DNA of 64,000 nucleotides from MGIIb-P sp963934015 (GCA_963934015.1 CAWVWT010000002.1:62001-126000); one strand, 5' to 3'. Numbered from the stretch's first letter, positions 35,014 to 43,831 are shown. Notes: generated by a model not told the origin, from the letters alone. Program-made: numbers and translations.

Positions 35014-35799
35014 TCAAAGTGAGGACAGTTCGGCCCCCCATATGTCTACCCAACCTCTGCGCCCCGTCCAATGAACAGTATGTTGAGTATTGATTTGAGA
35101 TGCCATCCATGGGGCGCCAAGAACAGCGGTTTCGAATTCACCACCTTCTCCATCTATATTGAATCTGTATTTGTCTGCTAGAACCTCTAATTCATCAATG
35201 TCACCCGCGTGTAATATTCGACCTAACCATTCCTCACCCAAGCCTTCTGTGGAAATAGAAGTCAGCATGATGTCATGTCCATGTGAAATCAAATCACGCA
35301 TATGAGATAGACCATTATGGTGCCAGAGTGGGCTGAATGATTTGATCTTCAAGCGAGCACACATCTGCTCGATACGGGTTTTTTGGTAATCACTCCGTAT
35401 CGCGCCTACAACGACTCCCTCAATTGGATACGTTGGGCGCAAACGCCGCAAATTTTGTGGCCATTTCCATCCACCTGGCCAATTTGCATCTGTCAATTCG
35501 GTCGCTGACCATGTTTCTGAGCGAGATTTCCGACTCCCATATACTACACTAGTCAACGCGTCTTCGAGTTGGTTCATCTCAACCTCTTCGTCACCTTCAA
35601 TCGAAATCGGTAGCCATGGAATATTTGCGCTTGCAGCTTGCAGCCCAACAAGCGCAGTGGTTGGTACTTGAAACATCATTGAATCATCACCTGTCACACG
35701 TATAGTAACCATCCCGGAAACTTCCCATCCACGCAGTGTTGCCCACCATGTGGCATAAGACGAATCTTTGCCGCCGGATGACAGGACCAGTACCCGCAT
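35014..35799 (-). CDS. Diphthine-ammonia ligase-like PP-loop ATPase (Dph6 family)
   Basis: 261 residues. PP-loop S-S-G-G-K-D-S at residues 7-13 and the family hallmark G-E-G-G-E-F-E-T near residue 228. Dph6 adenylates diphthine and amidates it to diphthamide on elongation factor 2. That target is encoded at 46414 and keeps the modified histidine. The protein is divergent from psmA. Some archaeal members of this family may have other roles, so the reaction is a family-based inference. Confidence 0.85.
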   Translation of the reverse strand: MRVLVLSSGGKDSSYATWWATLRGWEVSGMVTIRVTGDDSMMFQVPTTALVGLQAASANIPWLPISIEGDEEVEMNQLEDALTSVVYGSRKSRSETWSATELTDANWPGGWKWPQNLRRLRPTYPIEGVVVGAIRSDYQKTRIEQMCARLKIKSFSPLWHHNGLSHMRDLISHGHDIMLTSISTEGLGEEWLGRILHAGDIDELEVLADKYRFNIDGEGGEFETAVLGAPWMASQINTQHTVHWTGRRGWVDIWGAELSSL

Positions 35800-35924
35800 G
35801 GCTCGCTAGGTACGGTTGAGGTCGATAGACCCGCCGCCCTCTGTGTTGAAGAACCCCCATACGCGCGCAAGGGTTAGCCGACGAAGGTTCAAAGGGGACA
35901 CCGAAGGTCGGCGGAGAGATTCAG

Positions 35925-36650
35925 ATGCAACCAAGCGGAAGAGGATATGACCATGGTATTACGACGTTTAGCCCAGATGGGCGCTTATTTCAGGTAGAAT
36001 ATGCCCGGGAATCGGTGAAACGTGGAACGACCACGGCCGGTCTAAAATATCGTGACGGGGTCATATTGGTTGTCGATAAGCGAATTTCCAGCCGATTAAT
36101 CATACCTGAATCGATTGAGAAGGTCTACAAAATCGATGAACACATTGGATTTGCAACTTCGGGCCTTGTTGCTGATGCTAGGCAACTCGTTGACCGTGCA
36201 CGTGTGCAGTGTCAGATTAACCGCATTACCTATAGTGACAAGATCCCAGTCGATGCATTGGCTAAGCGAATTTGCGATTTCAAGCAGTCATTCACCCAAT
36301 ATGGGGGCTCACGTCCATTTGGCACCGCACTATTGATTGCAGGTGTCGATGAGAATGGCCTACATCTCTATGAAACTGATCCGTCTGGTGCTTACCAATC
36401 TTATCACGCCGGTGCGATTGGGCGGGGTAGAAACACAGTTGTTGATTATTTTGAGAGCAACTGGAAACCGAACCTTACGCTCAATGCCGGTATCAAGATG
36501 GGTCTTGAAGCTCTCAGAGAATCTATTGAAGCCAAACTCAACAAGCAAGCAGTTGAAGTTGCAATCATTGATTCAACGGGTTATCGGGTACTTGATCGTG
36601 ACGAAACTATTGCACAAATTGACAAACTCAAACCCGCATATGACGAGTGA
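35925..36650 (+). CDS. psmA: 20S proteasome subunit alpha
   Basis: 241 residues. N-terminal G-Y-D-H-G-I-T-T-F-S-P-D-G-R-L-F-Q-V-E-Y-A is the proteasome alpha signature, and the body continues typically (G-F-A-T-S-G-L-V-A-D-A-R, Y-G-G-S-R-P-F-G). Alpha subunits form the outer rings and gate. The usual Y-D-R gate triplet is Y-D-H here. It opens the long exosome superoperon; the SBDS gene starts at 36659, nine bases after the stop. Upstream, GCCGAC 35877 and GTCGGC 35907 could pair around a 24-base loop. Confidence 0.96.
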   Translation: MQPSGRGYDHGITTFSPDGRLFQVEYARESVKRGTTTAGLKYRDGVILVVDKRISSRLIIPESIEKVYKIDEHIGFATSGLVADARQLVDRARVQCQINRITYSDKIPVDALAKRICDFKQSFTQYGGSRPFGTALLIAGVDENGLHLYETDPSGAYQSYHAGAIGRGRNTVVDYFESNWKPNLTLNAGIKMGLEALRESIEAKLNKQAVEVAIIDSTGYRVLDRDETIAQIDKLKPAYDE

Positions 36651-36658
36651 GGTTAGAT

Positions 36659-37348
36659 ATGGTTAGTTTGGATAACGCAGTCGTTGCTCGGTTAGAGAAA
36701 GGCGGAAAGCGCTACGAAATCCTTGTCGATCCCGAATTGGTTGACGGATTCAAAACCGACCCAAACAGTGTCGAACTTGATGATTTACTTGCGACCGATG
36801 AAATTTGGCACGATGCCCGTGGTGGCGAACGGCCAACCGAAGAAAAAATCAAATCGACATTCGGGACTACCGAGTTACTTGACTGTGTCATCAATATTTT
36901 ACACAATGGTTCGATTCAACTTACGACTATACAGCGAAGACAAATGATTGCTGATAAACGGCAACAGATTGTCAGTGAAATTTCAAGAACGGCAATCGAC
37001 CCCCGGAGTAAAGCACCGCACCCTGTAACTCGCATCGAACTAGCTTTGGATGAATTGCGTTGGAACCCAGATCCATTTCTATCCGTGGAGCGTCAAATTA
37101 AGGACGCAATCACCGCGTTGCGTCCAGTCATCCCACTTTCTTTTGAAACGATAAAATTAGCATTCCGAGTATCCGGCTCCGCCTATGGGTCGGTTCAACG
37201 CGAAGTCCGAAGTGATGTCATCAAAGAACAGTGGTTGGATAATGGCGACTGGGCCTTTGTTGTTGAAATCCCAGCGGGCATGAAGGGGGAGTACCTTTCG
37301 AAGGTTGCCAAGAGGGACCCAAATACCGAAGTCAAGGAGCTGAATTGA
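36659..37348 (+). CDS. SBDS-family ribosome maturation protein (Sdo1)
   Basis: 229 residues from ATG 36659. Three-domain SBDS protein: N-terminal V-A-R-L-E-K-G-G-K-R-Y-E-I-L-V-D-P, a long helical middle with R-R-Q-M-I-A-D-K-R-Q-Q-I-V, and a C-terminal ferredoxin-like domain. In eukaryotes SBDS helps release eIF6 from the large subunit together with an EF-2-like GTPase; the archaeal protein is thought to act in the same process. Its place between psmA and rrp4 is the standard archaeal arrangement. Confidence 0.94.
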   Translation: MVSLDNAVVARLEKGGKRYEILVDPELVDGFKTDPNSVELDDLLATDEIWHDARGGERPTEEKIKSTFGTTELLDCVINILHNGSIQLTTIQRRQMIADKRQQIVSEISRTAIDPRSKAPHPVTRIELALDELRWNPDPFLSVERQIKDAITALRPVIPLSFETIKLAFRVSGSAYGSVQREVRSDVIKEQWLDNGDWAFVVEIPAGMKGEYLSKVAKRDPNTEVKELN

Positions 37349-37359
37349 CCGCTAGCGCA

Positions 37360-37374
37360 CACCCCTACGGGGTG
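37360..37374. promoter_or_regulatory. 6-bp GC hairpin with TAC loop between SBDS and rrp4
   Basis: CACCCC, TAC, GGGGTG, eleven bases after the SBDS stop and about 50 bases before the rrp4 start. It could be a processing or attenuation element within the superoperon; no T-run follows. Function is inference. Confidence 0.4.
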
Positions 37375-37423
37375 GGCACCGTTAAAGAGGGGCGTTGGGT
37401 CGGCGGGCCGGAGTGAATACGAT

Positions 37424-38113
37424 ATGAGTGAAGACAGCACCTCTACCGAGCATGACTCGGGTGCTGTGCGGCTTGTCCATCCGGGCGAGCGTGTCGGCGT
37501 GCACGAAGGCGCCGAAGCTGGGCACGGAATACGCCGGATAAACGGTGAACTAGTAGCCATGCGCATGGGAACCTTAAGTGATAATGGAAATACGATTAGC
37601 GTTGATCCTGTGAGCAGCCGATACGTTCCTCGTGCTGGTGATCTTGTCATCGGCCTCGTCGAGGGAATGACGAACAACATCTGGTTCCTCGACATCGGCG
37701 CATCTTTCAATGCTATTCTCCCAATGAGTCTTGCACCATGGAAGGTTGAATTTGGTGCTGTACGCGAACATCTCAATGTTGGCGAAGCCGTACTATGCCG
37801 CGTGCAAGAAGTTGATGAAACACATTCTTCTGTTGCGACAATGAAAGGCATGGGCCTACGGAAACTAAAGTCCGGGCTTCTCGAAGAGATTCCTCCACAT
37901 ATTATTCCTCAAGTCATAGGACAGGGTGGCAGCATGCTGCAGACCCTCAAGGATTTAGGCGACTGCCGGCTTGTCATTGGACAAAATGGCCGTGTCTGGC
38001 TCGATGGCGAGCACGGTGGGATGCACGCTGTACGCGCAGCATTGAAGTTGATTCGTGATACTGCACACCTCCCCGGTTTGAAAGAACGAATCAATGCATT
38101 GGCGAATGAGTGA
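37424..38113 (+). CDS. rrp4: Exosome complex RNA-binding protein Rrp4
   Basis: 229 residues. N-terminal L-V-H-P-G-E-R-V, an S1 domain (R-A-G-D-L-V-I-G-L-V-E-G...), then a KH domain with V-I-G-Q-G-G-S-M-L, a variant of the G-x-x-G loop. Rrp4 caps the hexameric Rrp41/Rrp42 ring and guides RNA in. The N-terminal 20 residues are acidic and disordered-looking. It is 22 bases before rrp41. Confidence 0.95.
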   Translation: MSEDSTSTEHDSGAVRLVHPGERVGVHEGAEAGHGIRRINGELVAMRMGTLSDNGNTISVDPVSSRYVPRAGDLVIGLVEGMTNNIWFLDIGASFNAILPMSLAPWKVEFGAVREHLNVGEAVLCRVQEVDETHSSVATMKGMGLRKLKSGLLEEIPPHIIPQVIGQGGSMLQTLKDLGDCRLVIGQNGRVWLDGEHGGMHAVRAALKLIRDTAHLPGLKERINALANE

Positions 38114-38135
38114 GTGAGAGTTAGGAAGTGAAATT

Positions 38136-38858
38136 ATGGGATATGAAGATTATCAGTGTATGGATGAAAACGGCATCCGAGAAGATGGCCGTAAGGCGGA
38201 CGAAATGCGTCCAGTTGAAATTGAATGTGGAGTTATTCCCGTCGCCGATGGGAGTGCTTACATCAAGTGGGGTAAGAACGAGGCAATTGCTGCAGTTTAC
38301 GGTCCGATGGAAGCACATCCACGAAAGATTCAGCGGCAAGATCGCGCTATTCTTGATGTCCGCTACAACATGGCACCCTTCAGTACCTCTGACCGTATTC
38401 GGCCAGGGTTCAACCGCCGAAGTCGTGAAATCAGCAAGGTTACTCGAGACGCGCTTGAAAGCGTCGTTAATTTGGAGCTTTACCCGCGAAGTAAAATCCG
38501 CGTTGAAATCGAAATTATCTGTGCGGAAGCAGGTACACGTTGCTGTGGCATCACTGCTGCAAGTGTGGCACTAGCGGATGCAGGTATTCCGATGTCTGAC
38601 ATGGTTGTCAGTGTAGCAGCGGGAAAATGCAATGGAATTGTGCTAATGGATTTAAACAAGCCTGAGGACAACTACGGGGAAGCGGATTTACCCATGGGCA
38701 TCCTACCGATGACAGATGAACTAGTCTTCCTTCAAATGGATGGCGATCTTAGTATGGACGAATTCCAATTGGCATGGGATTACAATGTCAAGGCTGCACA
38801 TGATGTCCACGAAATCATGGTTGAAGCACTTCAGAAGCGATATGGAGGTGATGTTTGA
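38136..38858 (+). CDS. rrp41: Exosome phosphorolytic subunit Rrp41
   Basis: 240 residues. RNase PH fold with R-E-D-G-R-K-A-D-E-M-R-P near residue 14 and the late D-L-N-K-P-E-D-N-Y-G-E-A-D-L-P segment that carries the catalytic acid in archaeal Rrp41. It is the active 3'-5' phosphorolytic and polyadenylating subunit; three copies alternate with Rrp42. Its stop overlaps the rrp42 start (TGATG), implying translational coupling. Confidence 0.97.
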   Translation: MGYEDYQCMDENGIREDGRKADEMRPVEIECGVIPVADGSAYIKWGKNEAIAAVYGPMEAHPRKIQRQDRAILDVRYNMAPFSTSDRIRPGFNRRSREISKVTRDALESVVNLELYPRSKIRVEIEIICAEAGTRCCGITAASVALADAGIPMSDMVVSVAAGKCNGIVLMDLNKPEDNYGEADLPMGILPMTDELVFLQMDGDLSMDEFQLAWDYNVKAAHDVHEIMVEALQKRYGGDV

Positions 38859-39649
38859 TGGCTATTCCAATCATACCGAGCCTACTGCGCGATAACCTTG
38901 CAGCACTTGCAGAAGATGATCAGCGACTTGATGGCCGTGCACGATTTGCTGGCCGTGATCTCGAAATCGAAATTGATTGCCTCTATAATGCCGAAGGTTC
39001 GTGCCGAGTTCGCATGGGTGATACAATTGTATTCGCTGGTGTGAAATTTCAAATCATGACCCCTTATCCAGATCGACCTACACAAGGTGGATTGATGACG
39101 AGTGCGGAGATTCGTCCTGTTTGCGGACCCGGTTGGGAACCAGGTCCCCCCTCTGAAGAAAGTATTGAGATGGGACGAGTTGTAGATCGTGGAATTCGTG
39201 AATCAGGTTGTATCAACACAACGGAATTGTGCATCTTACCTGGTGAAAAGGCATGGCAAGTCATTCTAGATTTATTCGCAATTAGCGATGATGGCAATAT
39301 GTTTGATGCGTTCGCTTTGGCAGCAATCGCAGCACTGCGAACTGCGACAGTCCCGGCTGAACGATTCGATGTTGGTGAAGACTACAAGTTACCTGTTGCA
39401 GGTACACCCATCATGTGCTCGTATCAGAAAGTTGGTGGACGCTTTGTCTATGATGCCAGCAAGAGAGAAGAACTAGGTGGAGATGAACGTATTCATATCA
39501 CACTGGGTGATGAAGGCCATGTTCACTCTCTGCAGAAGGGTCTAAGAGGAGTTTTCACCGCAGATGAGTTCACAGAGATTATGGACACTGCTCAGTCGCG
39601 TTGTGCTGAACTGCGAGAAATTGTACACAAACTGGAGGAATCACAATGA
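38858..39649 (+). CDS. rrp42: Exosome subunit Rrp42
   Basis: 263 residues from ATG 38858 (one base shared with the rrp41 stop codon). Inactive RNase PH-fold partner of Rrp41, with D-Q-R-L-D-G-R-A-R near residue 23 and G-P-G-W-E-P-G-P-P. The catalytic acidic cluster of Rrp41 is absent, as is normal. It overlaps the eL43 start by four bases. Confidence 0.96.
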   Translation: MAIPIIPSLLRDNLAALAEDDQRLDGRARFAGRDLEIEIDCLYNAEGSCRVRMGDTIVFAGVKFQIMTPYPDRPTQGGLMTSAEIRPVCGPGWEPGPPSEESIEMGRVVDRGIRESGCINTTELCILPGEKAWQVILDLFAISDDGNMFDAFALAAIAALRTATVPAERFDVGEDYKLPVAGTPIMCSYQKVGGRFVYDASKREELGGDERIHITLGDEGHVHSLQKGLRGVFTADEFTEIMDTAQSRCAELREIVHKLEESQ

Positions 39650-40011
39650 GCAAGCGGACACAGAAAACCGGTGCAACAGCGCGTTTTGGCAGCCGATATG
39701 GTGTCAGTGTCAGACGGCGTGCCGGTTCTGCTATTGCAAAGTTAAAGCGAGCATACACTTGTCCGGTTTGCCAGTATCAAAAAGTGAAGCGTCAGGCCAG
39801 TGGAATCTGGGGTTGCAAGAAATGCGGCCACACATTTGCCGGGGGTGTATGGGAACCATTCACCCGTGCCAGTGATACAAACAACCGAATCATTCGCCGT
39901 GGTCTTGAAGGCGCTACCGCAACAGACATGGCAGTAATTGCAGCACAGAAGGCTATCGAATTTGAACGCTCACAAGCGGAGGCTGAAGAGCGTGGTAACG
40001 AAGAAGAATAA
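39646..40011 (+). CDS. rpl37ae: Large-subunit ribosomal protein eL43 (L37Ae)
   Basis: 121 residues; the usual archaeal form is 70-95, so the helical, charged C-terminal tail (about residues 90-121) is longer. A C4 zinc site is seen at C-P-V-C and C-K-K-C-G-H, with the hallmark T-G-A-T-A-R-F-G-S-R-Y-G and A-G-G-V-W-E-P. It starts within the last four bases of rrp42. Confidence 0.95.
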   Translation: MSKRTQKTGATARFGSRYGVSVRRRAGSAIAKLKRAYTCPVCQYQKVKRQASGIWGCKKCGHTFAGGVWEPFTRASDTNNRIIRRGLEGATATDMAVIAAQKAIEFERSQAEAEERGNEEE

Positions 40012-40222
40012 GGCCTGGGTGGCTACAATCAAGACCACTAGCGCTGATTCCGTTGCACTGGCTGCAAGTTTGGCATGTGAAGATGTTGAATATGTTATGC
40101 GGGAATCGAAATTGATCCAAGTTACAATTCATGGGGACAGCGCCTCAGATCTACGTGCGAAATACAATTCAATGATGAGGTCGCTAAGGGCCTCAAGTGA
40201 TGCATTATCGGTTATTCAATGA
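39992..40222 (+). CDS. pcc1: KEOPS complex subunit Pcc1
   Basis: About 76 residues from GTG 39992, overlapping eL43 by 20 bases; GTG 40019, eight bases after the eL43 stop and preceded by AAGG, is the alternative start. The match is to the short Pcc1/CgI121-partner fold: strand, helix with A-A-S-L-A-C-E-D-V-E-Y, two strands, and the diagnostic D-L-R-A-K-Y-N-S-M-M-R. Pcc1 dimerises KEOPS, which makes t6A37 in tRNA. Its location next to eL43 and prefoldin beta is conserved in archaea. Confidence 0.85.
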   Translation: MVTKKNKAWVATIKTTSADSVALAASLACEDVEYVMRESKLIQVTIHGDSASDLRAKYNSMMRSLRASSDALSVIQ

Positions 40223-40232
40223 AGTGGTTTAG

Positions 40233-40544
40233 ATGAGTGAAAATATTCCCTTGGAACAAGTCGTGCAGGAATTGCAAATGGTCGCGCAACAATTAGTATC
40301 TGCACAGACTCAGGTTAGAGAATTGCAAGGGACCATCGATTATTTGGCAAATCAAATTGAAGGTAATTCAATATTTCAGCAGGTTGGGCCACTTTTGGTT
40401 GAAGTTGATGATGTTGCCACGCTGAGGGATAGTTTGGCAGAAACATGTAGACAACTAAACGATCATGCTGAAAAGTTGAGTGTGAGAGAAAGTGAATTGC
40501 GCTCCGCGTATGAATCAGCTGTTAAGCAATTTGAGTCCGCATAG
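40233..40544 (+). CDS. pfdB: Prefoldin subunit beta
   Basis: 103 residues, largely two coiled-coil helices flanking a beta hairpin at about 50-60 (I-F-Q-Q-V-G-P-L-L-V-E-V), as in archaeal prefoldin beta. It forms a jellyfish-shaped alpha2-beta4 chaperone that hands unfolded proteins to the thermosome. Located ten bases after pcc1, its standard neighbour. Sequence is more divergent than usual at the start (E-Q-V-V-Q-E-L-Q). Confidence 0.85.
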   Translation: MSENIPLEQVVQELQMVAQQLVSAQTQVRELQGTIDYLANQIEGNSIFQQVGPLLVEVDDVATLRDSLAETCRQLNDHAEKLSVRESELRSAYESAVKQFESA

Positions 40545-40552
40545 GTGATTGT

Positions 40553-41551
40553 TTGAGTCAAGTACGTGTCGAAGACATGGAACGCCTGAATCAATGGATA
40601 GGTGCCTCGATTAAGCGTGGGGCTATTGCGGTTCTAACGCACAGGAATGGTGACATGGATACTGTCGGTTCCGCATGCGCTCTCGCCAATATCATTGGTC
40701 CCGCAGCACGTGCTTGCGGAATCCATCTTTCTACTATGGCAAGAACGATGGTAACAAAAACAGGTGCCGATTTTCTCATACTTGATCCTAAATCTCCTGC
40801 ATGGCCACGAAATTTGGGTGGTTTAATCATTGTAGATGCAGCAGGCCCGAACCAGCCAGGTATTGAAATTCCGGATGTACCAATATGCATCATCGATCAC
40901 CATGCTGCAGGTGAATCGTTTGAAATCGGCAGTTCTGATCTTGAAATCAATTGGGAAACATGTTCTACTGCAGAAATAATTCAACTATGGGCTGAAACTC
41001 ATGCCAGTGCACGAATTGATAATCAATCTAGAATGCTCCTTTTAGCAGGGATTATCACAGATACGGGGAGATTTAGGCATGCCAATGCTGCGGCACTTTC
41101 TTCAGCGGGTAGATTGGCCGATGACGCCAAGATTGATTTTTCAGAGTTCATTGAAGAAATGGAATCTGTCGAACTAAATAATTCACAACGAGTTGCAATT
41201 ACAAAGGCATTATCTCGAGTTCAAACATTGGATGCAGGTAGGTGGTTTCTATCCTATACTAAAGCAGGTACAAATGAAGGAATAGTTGCTAGAGCACTGA
41301 TATCTGCTGGTGCCGATATTGCATTGGTTTGTCGCAATTTAAAGGGCGAAACAAGATTGGTCGCCCGCGCGAGTCGAAGTGCTACACGCAAGGGCGCTCA
41401 TCTTGGTGAACTAATGCAGAAAATGGTTTCTCGAAGTGGCGGTGAAGGTGGTGGTCATGCAGGGGCAGCAGGGTGGACTGGTGCAATAGATGCAACAGAT
41501 GCAACATCAGGATTCATATCGTTATTAATGGCGGCACAAGGAGGGGATTAA
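40553..41551 (+). CDS. DHH/DHHA1-family phosphoesterase
   Basis: 332 residues from TTG 40553, supported by GGTGAT three bases upstream. DHH domain: H-R-N-G-D-M-D-T-V-G-S-A near residue 26, V-D-A-A-G and I-I-D-H-H near residue 114; the C-terminal DHHA1 domain has G-G-G-H-A-G-A-A-G. This is a Mn-dependent RecJ-like or NrnA-like exonuclease or oligonucleotide phosphatase. A DHH gene after prefoldin is common in archaea, and a role in RNA end trimming near the exosome genes is inference. Confidence 0.9.
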   Translation: MSQVRVEDMERLNQWIGASIKRGAIAVLTHRNGDMDTVGSACALANIIGPAARACGIHLSTMARTMVTKTGADFLILDPKSPAWPRNLGGLIIVDAAGPNQPGIEIPDVPICIIDHHAAGESFEIGSSDLEINWETCSTAEIIQLWAETHASARIDNQSRMLLLAGIITDTGRFRHANAAALSSAGRLADDAKIDFSEFIEEMESVELNNSQRVAITKALSRVQTLDAGRWFLSYTKAGTNEGIVARALISAGADIALVCRNLKGETRLVARASRSATRKGAHLGELMQKMVSRSGGEGGGHAGAAGWTGAIDATDATSGFISLLMAAQGGD

Positions 41552-42421
41552 ATGGACCCGAGGCAAGTTATCTCTTGTTTTTTGTCAGGCGAAATTTCTG
41601 AATTTACACCCAAAGGCCCCCATGAATTATTGATACTGACTGAGCAAGCCATCGGTGAAGGTCACAATGAGTTGGCCGATAATCTCGCCATCCAATTAAA
41701 TGAAATTGAATTGCAAATCATAAAATTTCGTACTGCTCAAATTGCAAATGATGCGGAATTGGCGCAACAATGCCTGGCAAGCGCTCTCGAAATCAGCCGG
41801 TCAAAGGAAAAGAGAGACCATCTTTTAGAAGCGAGAATTCGGATGGAATGGGGTATTCTTCGTGCAAGTATAGGTGAATTTGACAAAGCAGGCGTCGATT
41901 TAAAGTGGGCTGTAGATCGCCTTGGTGCGATTTCAGAGGGACACAGGTGGCATGGTGTAGCATTGCTGAATATGGCTGCATGGCACAATAGACGAGGTGA
42001 ATTCGGGATGGCATTGGCGTTACATGCATCAATTTCTCGGCATGGACCCCACTTGATCGAAATTGTATCTATTTCTAGACGCCGAGCTGCTGAAATGTTA
42101 ATTGAAAAAGATCACATTTACAGTGGACTTAGAAATTTATGGATTTCTCATCATGGATTCAGGCAAACCAATATGTTAGATGAAGCGATTGAAGCGGGTT
42201 TGCATTGGATTGATTTGGGATTGACAGAAGTTTCAGTTGAAGCACCAGAAATGAGTGCCGCAATTGAAATGGCATCACCTCGTTCTGCGGGTGAGCCAAA
42301 ACAGCGTGTATGGATTCACCCAAATGACTTAGAGAATATGTGTATGTGGATTCAATCTCGAACAGATGATAGTGATGCAATTGCAGTATTAAACGACGCA
42401 CATCAGGTACTCCATCCATGA
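41552..42421 (+). CDS. TPR-like helical protein, function unknown
   Basis: 289 residues, almost wholly helical, with helix pairs of about 34-40 residues (for example A-L-L-N-M-A-A-W-H-N-R-R-G-E-F-G-M-A-L near residue 132), so a divergent tetratricopeptide fold is likely. ATG directly follows the DHH stop, indicating the same transcript. No enzymatic motif, no signal peptide. It overlaps the convergent nudix gene by 19 bases. Confidence 0.7.
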   Translation: MDPRQVISCFLSGEISEFTPKGPHELLILTEQAIGEGHNELADNLAIQLNEIELQIIKFRTAQIANDAELAQQCLASALEISRSKEKRDHLLEARIRMEWGILRASIGEFDKAGVDLKWAVDRLGAISEGHRWHGVALLNMAAWHNRRGEFGMALALHASISRHGPHLIEIVSISRRRAAEMLIEKDHIYSGLRNLWISHHGFRQTNMLDEAIEAGLHWIDLGLTEVSVEAPEMSAAIEMASPRSAGEPKQRVWIHPNDLENMCMWIQSRTDDSDAIAVLNDAHQVLHP

Positions 42422-42804
42422 CTAGAAAATAATTCCAGTTCATCTTCATCCCAAGCCAGCGGGTGTGGCGGAGACAGGCACCAACCGACTTCATCGATCT
42501 TTGGGTCAACCGAATCCCATGGTGTCGGAGTTGGTTCAATCTCAACTTCAACCCAGACCACATCACCCCCTCCATCCGCTAGGTTAACGGCGGATTTTCG
42601 TGCTGTTCCCAATAACCCAGTTTCTTCGTATACTTCTCGGAGGGCCGCCATTTCACTATCTTCGCCATCTTCAACCCAGCCACCAGGTAATTCCCAGCCA
42701 CGTTCCTTGTGACGAACCATGAGCCAGCAGGCACTTTCACTACTAATTGCAATAGGGGGCGTACTCGTGGGGGTAACCCAAGCAACGACCCATTTTTTTT
42801 GCAT
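42403..42804 (-). CDS. NUDIX hydrolase
   Basis: 133 residues. The Nudix box is exact: G-W-V-E-D-G-E-D-S then R-E-V-Y-E-E-T-G-L, matching G-x5-E-x7-R-E-U-x-E-E-x-G-U. Preceding W-E-L-P-G is typical. Cleaves a nucleoside diphosphate linked to another moiety; mRNA decapping, nucleotide cleansing and ADP-sugar hydrolysis are all possible. It is last in the minus-strand run after the UbiD-family and TPR-like genes (nine-base gap). Confidence 0.9.
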   Translation of the reverse strand: MQKKWVVAWVTPTSTPPIAISSESACWLMVRHKERGWELPGGWVEDGEDSEMAALREVYEETGLLGTARKSAVNLADGGGDVVWVEVEIEPTPTPWDSVDPKIDEVGWCLSPPHPLAWDEDELELFSSHGWST

Positions 42805-42812
42805 AACAGACC

Positions 42813-43823
42813 TCAGGGTATGTGGATATCGTCTTCTGAATCAAGTCCTTCTTGGGCTCGCTGTAGATAGGGCGCAACCCATTCCTCACCGCGGGTAAGT
42901 AAACGGCGCGATAGGAAGAATGCGGTTGAAAATTCACCAGAATCCAAAAGTCGTGATAATTCGATTTCATCGATGTTGCCACTATTTTCCTCTGAAATTG
43001 GTTGATTTTCAATAGTAATTGGTTCTACAAACCGTGAAGAAAGGTTCTGCATTTTCACGAGGAATTGATCTCTAACATCAATTGGAGGCTGTTTCCACGG
43101 CAAACGCTTACCAGTTTCCATTTGGACTTCCATTCTAGCGCGGAATTGATCACGAACATCTAAATGAGGTGCTGTTGTTTGTGCCTGGTCATAACAAAAC
43201 CAAGCTTCATCGAAAGATTTTCTACGCTCATGCGCGCGTGCGAGTTCGACCCACATTTCGAAATTTTGTGGACGGTTCGATAGTAGTATACGCGCTAACG
43301 GGATACAAACATCATCACCCTCTGAATCCCACAAGCGCTCCACTCTGCGCCCAAATAATACGTTACATCTTGGGTCTGATAAATCAAGTTGTTCAAATCG
43401 ACTGCAAAATTCGTCAATCATTGATTCTTGCATAGATTGGTGCCATATATCGGGGTCAAGATGATCTCGATTTAATGCCGCCTCGAGTAGTTCATTACCA
43501 ACATTAAGAATGGGAACGCCATCCAATTGTTTCACCTGTTCAGGGTCACGGCCGAGTACAGAAAAAAGGTCACTAATCAATGCACGCAGTCCAATTTCGT
43601 CCGATAATAAAATCTTAATTTTAGCCAAAGTCCTCCAATTTTCAGGATGGGTGAAATCATGGAGCAATGCTTGACGGGCATTTTGTTCAGCCCAGCCGAT
43701 ATTCTCAGTTACCCGATCGGGGTCGGAATCAACCAATTGTAGAAACTTCAGTGCTTGTGAGCGGTGCCTATCCCCTAAACTTCGACGTGGATGTTGAAGG
43801 CGGCCGGCCAATCCTCCTCTCAA
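42813..43823 (-). CDS. TPR-like protein, function unknown
   Basis: 336 residues from TTG 43823, which has GGTGAT three bases upstream and begins eight bases after the UbiD-family stop. Helical repeats with motifs such as N-W-R-T-L-A-K-I-K-I-L and N-F-E-M-W-V-E-L-A-R-A-H-E-R-R suggest tetratricopeptide-like folds. The hexapeptide D-V-R-D-Q-F occurs twice, 28 residues apart (about nucleotides 43140-43175 and 43060-43080), a small internal duplication. Soluble; no enzymatic motif. Confidence 0.7.
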   Translation of the reverse strand: MRGGLAGRLQHPRRSLGDRHRSQALKFLQLVDSDPDRVTENIGWAEQNARQALLHDFTHPENWRTLAKIKILLSDEIGLRALISDLFSVLGRDPEQVKQLDGVPILNVGNELLEAALNRDHLDPDIWHQSMQESMIDEFCSRFEQLDLSDPRCNVLFGRRVERLWDSEGDDVCIPLARILLSNRPQNFEMWVELARAHERRKSFDEAWFCYDQAQTTAPHLDVRDQFRARMEVQMETGKRLPWKQPPIDVRDQFLVKMQNLSSRFVEPITIENQPISEENSGNIDEIELSRLLDSGEFSTAFFLSRRLLTRGEEWVAPYLQRAQEGLDSEDDIHIP

Positions 43824-43831
43824 ATAATCAC

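Noticed and set aside
35877..35912. GCCGAC / GTCGGC inverted repeat upstream of psmA as a regulatory stem
   Set aside because: Only six pairs around a 24-base loop; too weak to list as a feature, and noted only in the psmA entry.
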